DNA of 64,000 nt from Symsagittifera roscoffensis (GCF_963678635.1 NC_087066.1:124001-188000); one strand, 5' to 3'. Counted from the stretch's first letter, positions 33,313 through 44,407 are shown. Notes: a model not told the origin generated them from the letters alone. Program-made: numbers and translations.

Positions 33313-34183
33313 TACGTCTCAAAAGGCATAATTCCCAAATGGCATAAAAATGAAAAGTTTCCCAAATGGTATAGTTTTCATACAACAGTTGCATTGAAAA
33401 AATCGCGAAAAACTTTGGGTCTTATGCACAAAACGGCCCAAAATCAATGTTTTCATATGTTGAGTTACAACTTATGCAGCCAAATCTGATTGGCTAATAT
33501 TAGCCATTCAAATTCAAGCAACTTGTTCAGGCAATTCAATCAAAACTTCCGAGCAGATAAAAATATTAGCCGAAATTACCAATATGTGAAGCTTCGTCTA
33601 TAAATAATTTTTCTTCAAGTATTTGGGGTAATTTAGCCCGGACGAGAAAAATTTCTTTAAATAGATTCAGCAGAAAAAAAAGTTTTTGATTTTGGTTATT
33701 CCGGCCAACAATTTTATCTGCTGGAAATTTTAATTGAAACGCCGAAAAACTTTGTTTGAGTTTGAGTGTCTGATTAGCGAATCAGATTCAACGGTATTAC
33801 TTTGAGTTCAAGAAAGATGCAGAAAGATTGATTTTTGGGTCGTTTTGTGCATAAGACCCAAACCTTTTTCGTGAACAATGTGAAAAAACTATTCAACTTG
33901 TCAATTCAAACGTTGACTGACATTTTATCTTGAAAATCTTTTCTGATTTTAAATCAAAAGCGAAAAGCATAAGCTTGCGGTTATTGATAAGCTTCTTGTG
34001 GTCAATTTTTCCGACAACTTTGTCACTTAGCATTTGTTTCGAAGTAATTAAATCAAAATCTTGCTCACGTTTTCGTTCCTGACAAAATTTTAAATTCGAA
34101 ATTGATAGAAAACGTTTGATTTATTCCAGTTGGGATAAGTTTCATTTTTTGCCATATGGTATTTATGCCATTTGGGAAACTAC
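33313..34183. mobile_element. Fold-back element, copy 1
   Basis: About 870 bp with long internal inverted repeats: 33,390-33,450 is complementary to 33,826-33,890 (TTTGGGTCTTATGCACAAAA and its complement). The outer words CCCAAATGGCATAAA and TTTATGCCATTTGGG also pair. It is flanked by the 12-base direct repeat CAATTGCATGAT at 33,301-33,312 and 34,184-34,195. No transposase. Confidence 0.75.
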
Positions 34184-34888
34184 CAATTGCATGATATTGT
34201 ATGGGAGGATGGCGAATATTCATACATCCATGTGAACGAATACTTCAGTTTTGACAGATTTCCTAGACAGGAAACTAGAAAAAACGCATGAAAAAAGGTA
34301 TCCACGAGTAAAAGATATTCAAGGCAAGTACCAGACAGTCTGCTCCTATCACTTACCGCAGAGTGATTTGAAAGATCGTTGAGCTTCACAGAAAGGCAGC
34401 GCTTTTTACGATTGGTTGAAAAAGGAGCAACGAAAGCCCAGCCAAGTCAAGACCTACCGCTCTCTAAGATCAATTCTTTGCAGTTGTATCAAACCAGAAA
34501 ACTAAAGCTGAGTTTCACTAACTAGAAGAAAAAACTTAAAACTAGAGGACAGAACGTTCAGCAAATTGTTATTGATCGTAGTTTTTCATCATTTCAAAAA
34601 CATCCAAGAGTTTAGCACTCATAAAAGATGCCTTCCCAGACTCCAACTAATTCGGAAACAAAAACGGGGAGTTCAGAGGGATCCAGTCAGCAGTGAAACG
34701 CCAGCAGCAAAAATAACCTGGTGGATACTGCAAATATGACAAGACAAATTTCATATTTTTTGAAAAAAACTGATACGGTACCTTCTAATTATGTCTTAAA
34801 AAAGCATGATAAATAAGACAATAATCTGTCTGAAATCCAACGTTATGAAACAAACTTAAATTTCTAACATACAAGAAAAAACAATGTC

Positions 34889-34950
34889 TAGCCGGGACTC
34901 AAACCCCAAATTGCAATGGCGACCACGTGCCTCTAGGCGAGTTATGAAGG
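34889..34950 (-). repeat. tRNA-like SINE head, copy 1
   Basis: On the minus strand, TCGCCTAGAGGCACGTGG resembles box A and GGGTTTGAGTCCCGG box B, spaced as in a tRNA gene. The stems do not complete a tRNA. A second box B-like word, GGTTCGAGTCC, lies on the plus strand at about 35,257. Confidence 0.5.
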
Positions 34951-35334
34951 AACGTGGATATTTCTGAGGTTCAAAACAGAGCCAAAGTTGCACTTCGGAG
35001 ATGCAAGCAAAAAATGACCGATAACGCTTCTGGGAAAACTGAATGAGCAAACTTTGAGTCTACATAATTTAAAAAATGAAGACCGCCAATTATGAGTCTA
35101 CAACTTGCTAAGTGACGCACGCCATCATTACACGTTAGCAAAACCAGTCAATTTGAAGAAAAAAGAAATTTACCAAATAATATGCCTCAATTTATAGAGC
35201 GGACGCATTTTAACTAGTATACCAAAAAGTTCATTAAAACATGGGACCGTGCCCAGGTTCGAGTCCTCTAATTTGGTTGCGGCTATCCTTCCCTACATCT
35301 ACGCTACAGATCCATTATACCTTGACGCTAAAGT

Positions 35335-35815
35335 GCTATTTGTAATAACAAAGCCAATCGAAGATTGGAAGAGTAAAGAACGCAAGGAAACTGAAAAAAA
35401 ACTGACTTGTTTTTTTTTTCAAAAACTATTGAATTTCGAAAAAAGTAAACTGCCTGAAAACTCTTTGAATTTGTAGAACAATTTGTCATAGACATTTTAA
35501 TAAAACTAACCCAATTTGAGAAAACTGGATCAATAGGCAAAACTTTTATTTCGCTGGGAAATCTGATAATTCATTTCCATTTTCGAAATGAGAAGTCGAT
35601 CCCGTTTTTCGTAACCTTTACACTTTTGCTGTTGAGTAGTGGAGTTTACCTTCTTTTTAAAAAAAGGAAATGCACTGAACTTGAAAAAAAATCACACGTC
35701 AAACCGCGAAAAATCAAAATTGAGCGGGAACAAATTAAAACTTTTACCCGAAAAAAAAACAAAAAAAATCAGCAAGCCCTATATAAGAGTACTCACTACG
35801 TTCATTACTCTTAAT
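35335..35815 (+). repeat. Dispersed repeat family R1, copy
   Basis: The longest R1 copy: AGCCAATCGAAGATTGGAA, TGGATCAATAGGCAAA, TCAAACCGCGAAAAATC and the CCCTATATAAGAGT..TTACTCTTA end. Short frames inside it are chance. Confidence 0.65.
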
Positions 35816-36187
35816 AATAGTCTGTGTTAATATTCTTAGCATTGGCTGTACTTAATAGCTGGTTATTGATCTTATGCACATACTGCAATAAAAAACATTT
35901 CAAAATGAACACTAATATTTGCTACTGAGTTTGGAAAAAAAGAGCGTTCATACTATCGCACAAGCTTTGGTTTTGTAATAATAAAGCAACTAAGAAAAAA
36001 AAGTAAGATTTGTGAGAATAGTTGTTTACAGGAAAACTATTGTTTACAGGAGCCACAATTGACTTTTCGACCGTAACCGTACGTGCAGTTTTCGTTTACG
36101 CACGGTACCGCACCCTACTGTAACCCCCACCCCTCCCCCTATTGCAGTACTGGCGGACTGGTTCTCTCAACTCGATCGCGCCTTCAC

Positions 36188-36576
36188 CTTGTCTCGGGGC
36201 AGTGAGGAGTTCTTGTAGTTCTTCAGTAGTTCCAGCACTTGGTTTATGTGGGGTAGAGGATTGGACTGGCTGTAGATACGCATGAAGTAATTATTAGTCT
36301 CCGTCTCTATTTCCCCAGAGAACTCGCGCTGCTTCAGCACAGATCCACCCACATCGCCCGCAGCAGATGTAGTGGGGGAGGGTGCATTTGCCAGAGTGAG
36401 TCCACTGCCTGTACCCAAGCTCAGTGCGGATGTGAACGGTGGTTGCTGTTGTTGGGATGCCATGAAGTCTCCGCCGGAGGCCACCGAAGCGGATGAACTC
36501 AGTCCAGGTTTAATGGAATGGACTGCTGCTGCCGATGATGAAAGTTTAGATGACCCATATGGTCCTACACTCAAAT
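36188..36576 (-). pseudogene. CNOT1: Second, identical copy of CNOT1 exon 11
   Basis: This lies in the left half of the 3,885-bp tandem duplication, with the same acceptor, donor and open frame as the copy at 40,073-40,461. In transcript order it follows that copy. The first copy ends in phase 0 while this one starts in phase 1, so joining them reads ATT TGA, a stop at the second codon. A working transcript can therefore use only one of the two, or the duplication is an assembly artefact. Called pseudogene only because one copy must be redundant. Confidence 0.7.
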
Positions 36577-36855
36577 CTAAGACACGCAAAACAAACAATT
36601 ATCGCCACAGAAAAGGGCAGCTTTTTCAAACTTGGCCCAATATGATTTTCAAATGACTCTTAGCTCAAATTAATTCAGAAACTCTGCTCGTTGAGATTGA
36701 CACTCGAGCATATAACAATAAATTAGGCTCTGTCATTTTTTTCCACATAGTGTGACATTGGTTGGCAGCTTTTTAAAATCTAGTAAGAGCCGATAAATGC
36801 ACTCGCTTAGTTTTGTTTTGCGTAATCTAATACGCAGCATCTGAGCGGAGCTTAC

Positions 36856-37062
36856 TGTGTAAATGAGAGAGTGCTGCAACTGCTGATCCACCCACATCCT
36901 TCTGATTGCCCATACCCCCCACAGTGTGATGTTGTAGAGGGGGGTTGGAGGAGTGGAGAGGGCCCATGGATTGGGAGGAGGATTGTCCATATATGGGACT
37001 CCCTGTGCCCCTCACGGCCATGCCTGTTCCCAGTGGGTTACTGCTGTTGTTGCTCACTGCAG
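36856..37062 (-). pseudogene. CNOT1: Truncated copy of the 3' end of CNOT1 exon 10
   Basis: Copy of the last 207 nt of exon 10 with its donor (CACA|GTAAGC). It is cut at the duplication junction at 37,062 and has no acceptor. The reading frame is intact but starts abruptly at the codons after TAVS. It cannot be a normal internal exon unless a cryptic acceptor lies upstream; none is obvious in the adjoining sequence. Confidence 0.8.
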
Positions 37063-37197
37063 TTGCTCATTACATCAAAACTTGCAAGAAAATGTAACAT
37101 TTACTGGAATGTTGAGTGAATGACCATTCGTACTTGTTTTTGAAGGCTTCCTTTATAACAGAAATCTTTCAATCGGTTAACCAATCAATTGCATGAT

Positions 37198-38068
37198 TAC
37201 GTCTCAAAAGGCATAATTCCCAAATGGCATAAAAATGAAAAGTTTCCCAAATGGTATAGTTTTCATACAACAGTTGCATTGAAAAAATCGCGAAAAACTT
37301 TGGGTCTTATGCACAAAACGGCCCAAAATCAATGTTTTCATATGTTGAGTTACAACTTATGCAGCCAAATCTGATTGGCTAATATTAGCCATTCAAATTC
37401 AAGCAACTTGTTCAGGCAATTCAATCAAAACTTCCGAGCAGATAAAAATATTAGCCGAAATTACCAATATGTGAAGCTTCGTCTATAAATAATTTTTCTT
37501 CAAGTATTTGGGGTAATTTAGCCCGGACGAGAAAAATTTCTTTAAATAGATTCAGCAGAAAAAAAAGTTTTTGATTTTGGTTATTCCGGCCAACAATTTT
37601 ATCTGCTGGAAATTTTAATTGAAACGCCGAAAAACTTTGTTTGAGTTTGAGTGTCTGATTAGCGAATCAGATTCAACGGTATTACTTTGAGTTCAAGAAA
37701 GATGCAGAAAGATTGATTTTTGGGTCGTTTTGTGCATAAGACCCAAACCTTTTTCGTGAACAATGTGAAAAAACTATTCAACTTGTCAATTCAAACGTTG
37801 ACTGACATTTTATCTTGAAAATCTTTTCTGATTTTAAATCAAAAGCGAAAAGCATAAGCTTGCGGTTATTGATAAGCTTCTTGTGGTCAATTTTTCCGAC
37901 AACTTTGTCACTTAGCATTTGTTTCGAAGTAATTAAATCAAAATCTTGCTCACGTTTTCGTTCCTGACAAAATTTTAAATTCGAAATTGATAGAAAACGT
38001 TTGATTTATTCCAGTTGGGATAAGTTTCATTTTTTGCCATATGGTATTTATGCCATTTGGGAAACTAC
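37198..38068. mobile_element. Fold-back element, copy 2
   Basis: Identical copy of the element at 33,313-34,183, carried along in the tandem duplication rather than transposed. Confidence 0.75.
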
Positions 38069-38773
38069 CAATTGCATGATATTGTATGGGAGGATGGCGA
38101 ATATTCATACATCCATGTGAACGAATACTTCAGTTTTGACAGATTTCCTAGACAGGAAACTAGAAAAAACGCATGAAAAAAGGTATCCACGAGTAAAAGA
38201 TATTCAAGGCAAGTACCAGACAGTCTGCTCCTATCACTTACCGCAGAGTGATTTGAAAGATCGTTGAGCTTCACAGAAAGGCAGCGCTTTTTACGATTGG
38301 TTGAAAAAGGAGCAACGAAAGCCCAGCCAAGTCAAGACCTACCGCTCTCTAAGATCAATTCTTTGCAGTTGTATCAAACCAGAAAACTAAAGCTGAGTTT
38401 CACTAACTAGAAGAAAAAACTTAAAACTAGAGGACAGAACGTTCAGCAAATTGTTATTGATCGTAGTTTTTCATCATTTCAAAAACATCCAAGAGTTTAG
38501 CACTCATAAAAGATGCCTTCCCAGACTCCAACTAATTCGGAAACAAAAACGGGGAGTTCAGAGGGATCCAGTCAGCAGTGAAACGCCAGCAGCAAAAATA
38601 ACCTGGTGGATACTGCAAATATGACAAGACAAATTTCATATTTTTTGAAAAAAACTGATACGGTACCTTCTAATTATGTCTTAAAAAAGCATGATAAATA
38701 AGACAATAATCTGTCTGAAATCCAACGTTATGAAACAAACTTAAATTTCTAACATACAAGAAAAAACAATGTC

Positions 38774-38835
38774 TAGCCGGGACTCAAACCCCAAATTGCA
38801 ATGGCGACCACGTGCCTCTAGGCGAGTTATGAAGG
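38774..38835 (-). repeat. tRNA-like SINE head, copy 2
   Basis: Exact copy of 34,889-34,950 within the second unit of the 3,885-bp duplication. Confidence 0.5.
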
Positions 38836-39219
38836 AACGTGGATATTTCTGAGGTTCAAAACAGAGCCAAAGTTGCACTTCGGAGATGCAAGCAAAAAAT
38901 GACCGATAACGCTTCTGGGAAAACTGAATGAGCAAACTTTGAGTCTACATAATTTAAAAAATGAAGACCGCCAATTATGAGTCTACAACTTGCTAAGTGA
39001 CGCACGCCATCATTACACGTTAGCAAAACCAGTCAATTTGAAGAAAAAAGAAATTTACCAAATAATATGCCTCAATTTATAGAGCGGACGCATTTTAACT
39101 AGTATACCAAAAAGTTCATTAAAACATGGGACCGTGCCCAGGTTCGAGTCCTCTAATTTGGTTGCGGCTATCCTTCCCTACATCTACGCTACAGATCCAT
39201 TATACCTTGACGCTAAAGT

Positions 39220-39700
39220 GCTATTTGTAATAACAAAGCCAATCGAAGATTGGAAGAGTAAAGAACGCAAGGAAACTGAAAAAAAACTGACTTGTTTTTT
39301 TTTTCAAAAACTATTGAATTTCGAAAAAAGTAAACTGCCTGAAAACTCTTTGAATTTGTAGAACAATTTGTCATAGACATTTTAATAAAACTAACCCAAT
39401 TTGAGAAAACTGGATCAATAGGCAAAACTTTTATTTCGCTGGGAAATCTGATAATTCATTTCCATTTTCGAAATGAGAAGTCGATCCCGTTTTTCGTAAC
39501 CTTTACACTTTTGCTGTTGAGTAGTGGAGTTTACCTTCTTTTTAAAAAAAGGAAATGCACTGAACTTGAAAAAAAATCACACGTCAAACCGCGAAAAATC
39601 AAAATTGAGCGGGAACAAATTAAAACTTTTACCCGAAAAAAAAACAAAAAAAATCAGCAAGCCCTATATAAGAGTACTCACTACGTTCATTACTCTTAAT
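39220..39700 (+). repeat. Dispersed repeat family R1, duplicated copy
   Basis: Identical to 35,335-35,815 because it lies in the second unit of the tandem duplication. Confidence 0.65.
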
Positions 39701-40072
39701 AATAGTCTGTGTTAATATTCTTAGCATTGGCTGTACTTAATAGCTGGTTATTGATCTTATGCACATACTGCAATAAAAAACATTTCAAAATGAACACTAA
39801 TATTTGCTACTGAGTTTGGAAAAAAAGAGCGTTCATACTATCGCACAAGCTTTGGTTTTGTAATAATAAAGCAACTAAGAAAAAAAAGTAAGATTTGTGA
39901 GAATAGTTGTTTACAGGAAAACTATTGTTTACAGGAGCCACAATTGACTTTTCGACCGTAACCGTACGTGCAGTTTTCGTTTACGCACGGTACCGCACCC
40001 TACTGTAACCCCCACCCCTCCCCCTATTGCAGTACTGGCGGACTGGTTCTCTCAACTCGATCGCGCCTTCAC

Positions 40073-40461
40073 CTTGTCTCGGGGCAGTGAGGAGTTCTTG
40101 TAGTTCTTCAGTAGTTCCAGCACTTGGTTTATGTGGGGTAGAGGATTGGACTGGCTGTAGATACGCATGAAGTAATTATTAGTCTCCGTCTCTATTTCCC
40201 CAGAGAACTCGCGCTGCTTCAGCACAGATCCACCCACATCGCCCGCAGCAGATGTAGTGGGGGAGGGTGCATTTGCCAGAGTGAGTCCACTGCCTGTACC
40301 CAAGCTCAGTGCGGATGTGAACGGTGGTTGCTGTTGTTGGGATGCCATGAAGTCTCCGCCGGAGGCCACCGAAGCGGATGAACTCAGTCCAGGTTTAATG
40401 GAATGGACTGCTGCTGCCGATGATGAAAGTTTAGATGACCCATATGGTCCTACACTCAAAT
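40073..40461 (-). CDS. CNOT1: CNOT1 exon, linker and start of TTP-binding domain
   Basis: Residues 803-932. The acceptor is gtcttag|ATTTGAG, phase 1; its AT completes an Asn codon. The donor is GACAAG|GTGAAG, phase 0. The first part is a Ser/Ala/Gly-rich linker. From QREFSGEIETETNNYFMRIY it matches the human FSKEIDDEANSYFQRIY region, the beginning of the HEAT domain that binds tristetraprolin and other adaptors. An identical copy sits at 36,188-36,576. Which copy is spliced cannot be told, because the two have the same sequence. Confidence 0.92.
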
Positions 40462-40740
40462 CTAAGACACGCAAAACAAACAATTATCGCCACAGAAAAG
40501 GGCAGCTTTTTCAAACTTGGCCCAATATGATTTTCAAATGACTCTTAGCTCAAATTAATTCAGAAACTCTGCTCGTTGAGATTGACACTCGAGCATATAA
40601 CAATAAATTAGGCTCTGTCATTTTTTTCCACATAGTGTGACATTGGTTGGCAGCTTTTTAAAATCTAGTAAGAGCCGATAAATGCACTCGCTTAGTTTTG
40701 TTTTGCGTAATCTAATACGCAGCATCTGAGCGGAGCTTAC

Positions 40741-41269
40741 TGTGTAAATGAGAGAGTGCTGCAACTGCTGATCCACCCACATCCTTCTGATTGCCCATAC
40801 CCCCCACAGTGTGATGTTGTAGAGGGGGGTTGGAGGAGTGGAGAGGGCCCATGGATTGGGAGGAGGATTGTCCATATATGGGACTCCCTGTGCCCCTCAC
40901 GGCCATGCCTGTTCCCAGTGGGTTACTGCTGTTGTTGCTCACTGCAGAGGCTGTTGCAGGGGCGAAGTTGGGCTGCTGCTGCTGGTGGAGATGGTGGTGG
41001 TGGAGGGGCGGATGCGGAGGAGGGTGGGGAGGGGGGACAATGAGTCTGCCAGTGCTGAACCACTGCTGCAGTGGCTTCACTCTCTTCGCCAGATCCTCCA
41101 CCGCCTTCTGCGTCTGTGCCGAGTAGTGGGACACAGTCTCAAACAGGAGGCGGGTGGCGTTGATGATGTGTTTGAGTTTGTGCAGGTGTGCTTTCGGCAG
41201 TTCAGCCCCTGCCACGTAGAGAGACACTCTCTCGTCAATGAACGCAATCAACTCCATCACAAACTGCTC
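40741..41269 (-). CDS. CNOT1: CNOT1 exon with His/Pro/Gln-rich linker
   Basis: Residues 627-803. The acceptor is tgtgcag|GAGCAG (phase 0) and the donor is CACA|GTAAGC (phase 1). The first 95 residues or so are helical and close the N-terminal HEAT domain. The rest is a low-complexity linker rich in Pro, His and Gln (a PPPHPPPHPPLHHHH run, then QQQQP), followed by Ser/Gly/Asn-rich sequence. This fits the disordered linker between the HEAT and TTP-binding domains in other CNOT1 proteins. The last 207 nt are duplicated at 36,856-37,062. Confidence 0.93.
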
Positions 41270-41615
41270 CTGCACAAACACACTTTCACACACATACACA
41301 CACAGAGAGCTTAACTGAGTGGGAAGATAGTGACGAGTAGACCCTTTAGTGCCTGAGGCGGCATAGAATACACTTGGCAGAAAACTGCAAAGCAAGTCTA
41401 TCTGAGTTTATATCGCCGCCAGCATCCGTTTTCAGTTCAATTACAATTAAATGTCTCAGTGAACAGTATAAGAATCAATTGCAGAATGGAGATGATTAGA
41501 CGCGTAACTTAAGAGGCTAACTCTATAGGAATACGCGAACAATCTGCGTTGTTTAAAATCTGCGATGAAGTTAAAAGTTTAGTGAGACAGGCGGTTCACT
41601 TGGGTATGGTCTGAC

Positions 41616-41738
41616 CTTGTGTGTTGCAATGCGGTCGCTCAGATACTTCTCCAGGTTGAAGTAGTCTCTGTTAGCTCCGTGCATCACCACTTCCAGGCCA
41701 AATGCCACTGGACCAGTGTTGGCAGCTGCCTGCACAGC
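41616..41738 (-). CDS. CNOT1: CNOT1 exon, N-terminal HEAT region
   Basis: Residues 586-626, 41 codons, phase 0 at both ends (ctgttag|GCTGTG and CACAAG|GTCAGA). FGLEVVMHGANRDYFNLEKYLSDRI matches the human [25 protein letters not shown] helix. It is too short to stand out as an open frame and was found by splice phase and homology. Confidence 0.93.
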
Positions 41739-41997
41739 CTAACAGAAGCGACCAGATACACAGTTACTTGATACCAAATACTCATATCTCAAACTACATC
41801 AAAGGCACATCATTTCAACGAAGGATACTTCCCGAGGGAACTGAAGCTGGAAGAATCCAGAAAATATCTAGGCTTCAGTAAATATTCATTAGCTAAAGCG
41901 AGTAAATGGAAACGTTTGCCTTTTTTTAATTAGGCTCCAAAAACAAGGGTATATTTTGTGATCTTTGCTCACACAATAACTGGACACCTGTGTTTAC

Positions 41998-42258
41998 CTT
42001 GTGTCCCAGATTGTGCAAGCCCTCGAGCAGTTTGTGGATGCGGGCGGCGTCCAGAGGCCTGGCCATGTAGTAGGAGGAGAAGAGAGCGAGGATGGGTTGC
42101 TGGAATGCCGGTGCCTGGAAGTGGTATGCCCAGTGCAGCACAGCACCAGCACTGGGACTGCTGTCCAGGAACATAGTCACCAGAGTGGAAAACAGAATGT
42201 CTTTCACCGGAGAAGAGCCAGCAGAGGAGGACGAGACTCCCACACTGGCATCGTCAAC
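41998..42258 (-). CDS. CNOT1: CNOT1 exon, N-terminal HEAT region
   Basis: Residues 499-585, phase 0 at both ends (gattag|GTTGAC and CACAAG|GTAAAC). After a Ser-rich insertion near the start (SSSSAGSSP), STLVTMFLDSSPSAGAVLHWAYHFQ aligns with the human [25 protein letters not shown] block. The end of the exon is a helical repeat with YYMARPLDAARIHKLLEG. The preceding 1.2-kb intron contains an inverted MITE-like repeat at 42.8-43.1 kb. Confidence 0.95.
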
Positions 42259-42423
42259 CTAATCAACATTCGACATAAGAAACGACTACCGATACTCAAT
42301 TATGACGAATATTCTCAGCAAGCGACAACATGCAAGATGTTTGATCGCTATGTCAAATTAACCGAGATGAGACAATTTACGTTAATCTTTTCGGGACTTC
42401 CAAATTGAGTTAACATTTATTAA

Positions 42424-42805
42424 ACACAGAGGCGAAGTTGCACTTCGCATACACAAGCAAAAATATGACCGGTAACTCTGCTGGGTAAAACTGAATGAGT
42501 AAGACTTTGAGTCTACAAAATTTCTTAAGAGACGTACGCCAATTACGAGTCTATATAAGTGCTAACTGACGCAAGCCAATTATGACGCATTAGCAGCACC
42601 AATTTGAAAAAAAAGGAATTTACCAAGTAACATGCCTCAATTTATAGATCAGACACATTTTAACTAGTATACGAAAAATTTCATTAAAAACATCCGACCC
42701 TACCCACATTCAAACCCTCTTATTTTGTTGCGGGTCTTCTTCCCTAGCTCTACGCTACAGATCCACGATGATTTGCAGCTTCTTGTAATATAATAGTCTG
42801 TGTCA
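42424..42805. other. Intron 7 repeat remnants
   Basis: Diverged copy of the segment at about 34,972-35,330 (GTTGCACTTCG, ATGACCGGTAAC, CTGAATGAGTAA, TTATAGATCAGACACATTTTAACTAGTATAC, then the box B-like region). It shows that this segment is itself a dispersed repeat. Confidence 0.6.
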
Positions 42806-43135
42806 GGCGCGGATCTAGGAGATTCTCGAAGGGGGGATTTTCAAAAAGAAAAAACTTTTGTGGACCTTTTTTTAGGTTGACCAAATTGATTTATTTTTGA
42901 GCTCTGATTGATCAAATCACTATAAATACCCTAATTTGACGGCGTTTTTTAGGCACTTTTCGGAAAATCGCGACTTTTTCGGTACGCCCCCCATCAAAAC
43001 TAATGTATATTGGTGCCAAAGGCGCCTTTAAAAAATTTTTAGGGTCAGTCCGCCAAAAATGGATATCTCAAAATAAAACAAAGGGTTGACCCTTTGGGTC
43101 GACAGAGGGCCAAATCCCTGAGGGGATTCGACCCT
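42806..43135 (-). mobile_element. MITE-like repeat X, copy 5, inverted
   Basis: Begins GGCGCGGATCTAGGAGATTCTCGA and reads as the complement of the copies at 22.6, 27.7 and 31.9 kb (TTTTTTAGGTTGACCAAATTGA), ending near GGGGATTCGACCC. Confidence 0.75.
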
Positions 43136-43423
43136 CTCAAAATGAACACATTTTGTCGCAACAATATTTGCGACTTAGGTTGGAAAAAAGAGGTCATACT
43201 ATCACACAAACTTTGCTTGTAAAATGTTTAACCCACGAATAGGAAAAAAAGAATCTGATCTTGTTCTGGATGAGGAACTCGCATTTAGGAATTTGACCGC
43301 TTAACGCTACGAAGTGTCGCATATTTCCCATTGCCCTCCAACCAATCCTCATGCATAAATGTGGAAAAAGCGCGACATGTGAACGGGGAAAGGACAGATG
43401 AGTCGTGAACGACGTCTGCTTAC

Positions 43424-43568
43424 ATGTAGGAGGGTGAAGAAAAGTACGTCTGGACAGTTCTTGACAGGGTAGTTGAAGAGAGAGCGAACAGAGTCGAACA
43501 GTTTGGAGTTTGAGGCCGCAAGTGGGGAGCCAGCACGCAACAGACACGCCAGCAGATCCACACACTTC
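43424..43568 (-). CDS. CNOT1: CNOT1 exon, N-terminal HEAT region
   Basis: Residues 450-498. The acceptor is gtttag|GAAGTG (completes the Trp codon) and the donor is CTACAT|GTAAGC (phase 0). KCVDLLACLLRAGS, then LFNYPVKNCPDVLFFTLL, closely matches the human KSLDLIESLLRLAE ... LFSFPIKHCPDMLVLALL motif. This is one of the most conserved parts of the N-terminal domain and gave the clearest identification. Confidence 0.96.
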
Positions 43569-43661
43569 CTAAACACACACGCACTTACTCAGTCAGCCAC
43601 TCCTGTTAACCAACACCAACCAGTTCCAATTGGGCAGGATTAATCCACGCATTAATATTAC

Positions 43662-43810
43662 CAGGTGGCGATGGGTGGCTTAGCAATCTGGTTCTCATCG
43701 AACAGCTTGCTCTCCGCGGTGCTCAACAGTTTGGCTGGAAATAGTCCGAAGCTGAACGAGTCCGTGGCCCTGGGATCGTAGCTCTGGATTAAGGCCTCGA
43801 TCCACGACAG
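43662..43810 (-). CDS. CNOT1: CNOT1 exon, N-terminal HEAT region
   Basis: Residues 401-450. The acceptor is attccag|CTGTCG (phase 0). The donor is ACCTG|GTAATA (phase 2), with the Trp codon split across the intron. The exon begins LSWIEALIQ and ends in KPPIATW, the counterpart of human NREIATW. The following intron is 93 bp. Confidence 0.95.
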
Positions 43811-43909
43811 CTGGAATTGAACATTGACTGCATTATTTACTGCATTTAACAGCACTACATGTTTCCTTTAAACTGGTAGTAGAACAGAACATCTCTCCTT
43901 GCGACTCAC

Positions 43910-44407
43910 CTGTCCCCTAATATTTGACCATTGAGACAACAAGAAGTCGATGGGGAAGTTAGTCCAGTTGTCAGCCGCAGAGCCCATGTTCATAGCCTCC
44001 ATGGCGCCCATCACAATAGCCAGTGACTCTGGCCCTCTCACAAGGAACTGATCGTTATCCAGTTGTTTGACCACCTGAGCCCAGTTCACTGTCTTCACGA
44101 CGCCTTTCACAGCCGCCACAAACACACGTGGATTCCAGCCTGCAGCCGAACAAGTGGCCTTGGACGCATCCAGTCCCTGTTCCAAACTGGAGTTGGACCA
44201 GCCAGAGCTGGCCAGCGACTGCAGTTGGACATCGTTGGCCACATTGATGGCCATGGAGAGGTTGGTCATGCGTGTGATGACCAGAGCCACCTGGTAGTCG
44301 GACACTCTGTGCACTCCGAACTCCTGCAACACCTTGATGACGTCATCGCCACTGTGCAGAGAAGTCGGGCCCAAGTTCTCGATCACACTGGCCAAACTCA
44401 TCTCAGC
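43910..44407 (-). CDS. CNOT1: CNOT1 exon, N-terminal HEAT region
   Basis: Residues 235-400, the longest uninterrupted block of the N-terminal domain, phase 0 at both ends (gtctag|GCTGAG and GGACAG|GTGAGT). LQEFGVHRVSDYQVALVI aligns with the human IIMQFGVREVTAAQVARVLGMM helix pair. Further along, SAAGWNPRVFVAAVKG and VRGPESLAIVMGAM correspond to the helices around the human TWNVEVLIDVLKEL and SKGLHNVVYGIQ stretches. Base composition is clearly higher in G+C than the flanking introns. Confidence 0.96.

Larger units (their letters stand above)
33184..40947. repeat. Tandem duplication, 3,885-bp period, apparently identical copies
   Basis: Copy 1 is 33,184-37,062 and copy 2 is 37,069-40,947. All landmarks and reading frames compared are identical and exactly 3,885 bases apart. 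Each copy holds a fold-back element, a tRNA-like repeat, an R1 repeat, CNOT1 exon 11 and the last part of exon 10. Six bases (TTGCTC, 37,063-37,068) lie at the junction. Confidence 0.97.

Noticed and set aside
36733-36990. Minus frames of 85 codons at 36.7 and 40.6 kb
   Set aside because: They run through the exon 10 donor in another frame; they are read-through shadows.
40830-41314. Plus-strand frames of 95-158 codons opposite CNOT1 exon 10
   Set aside because: Antisense shadows of the His/Pro/Gln-rich exon; the minus frame has the splice sites and homology.
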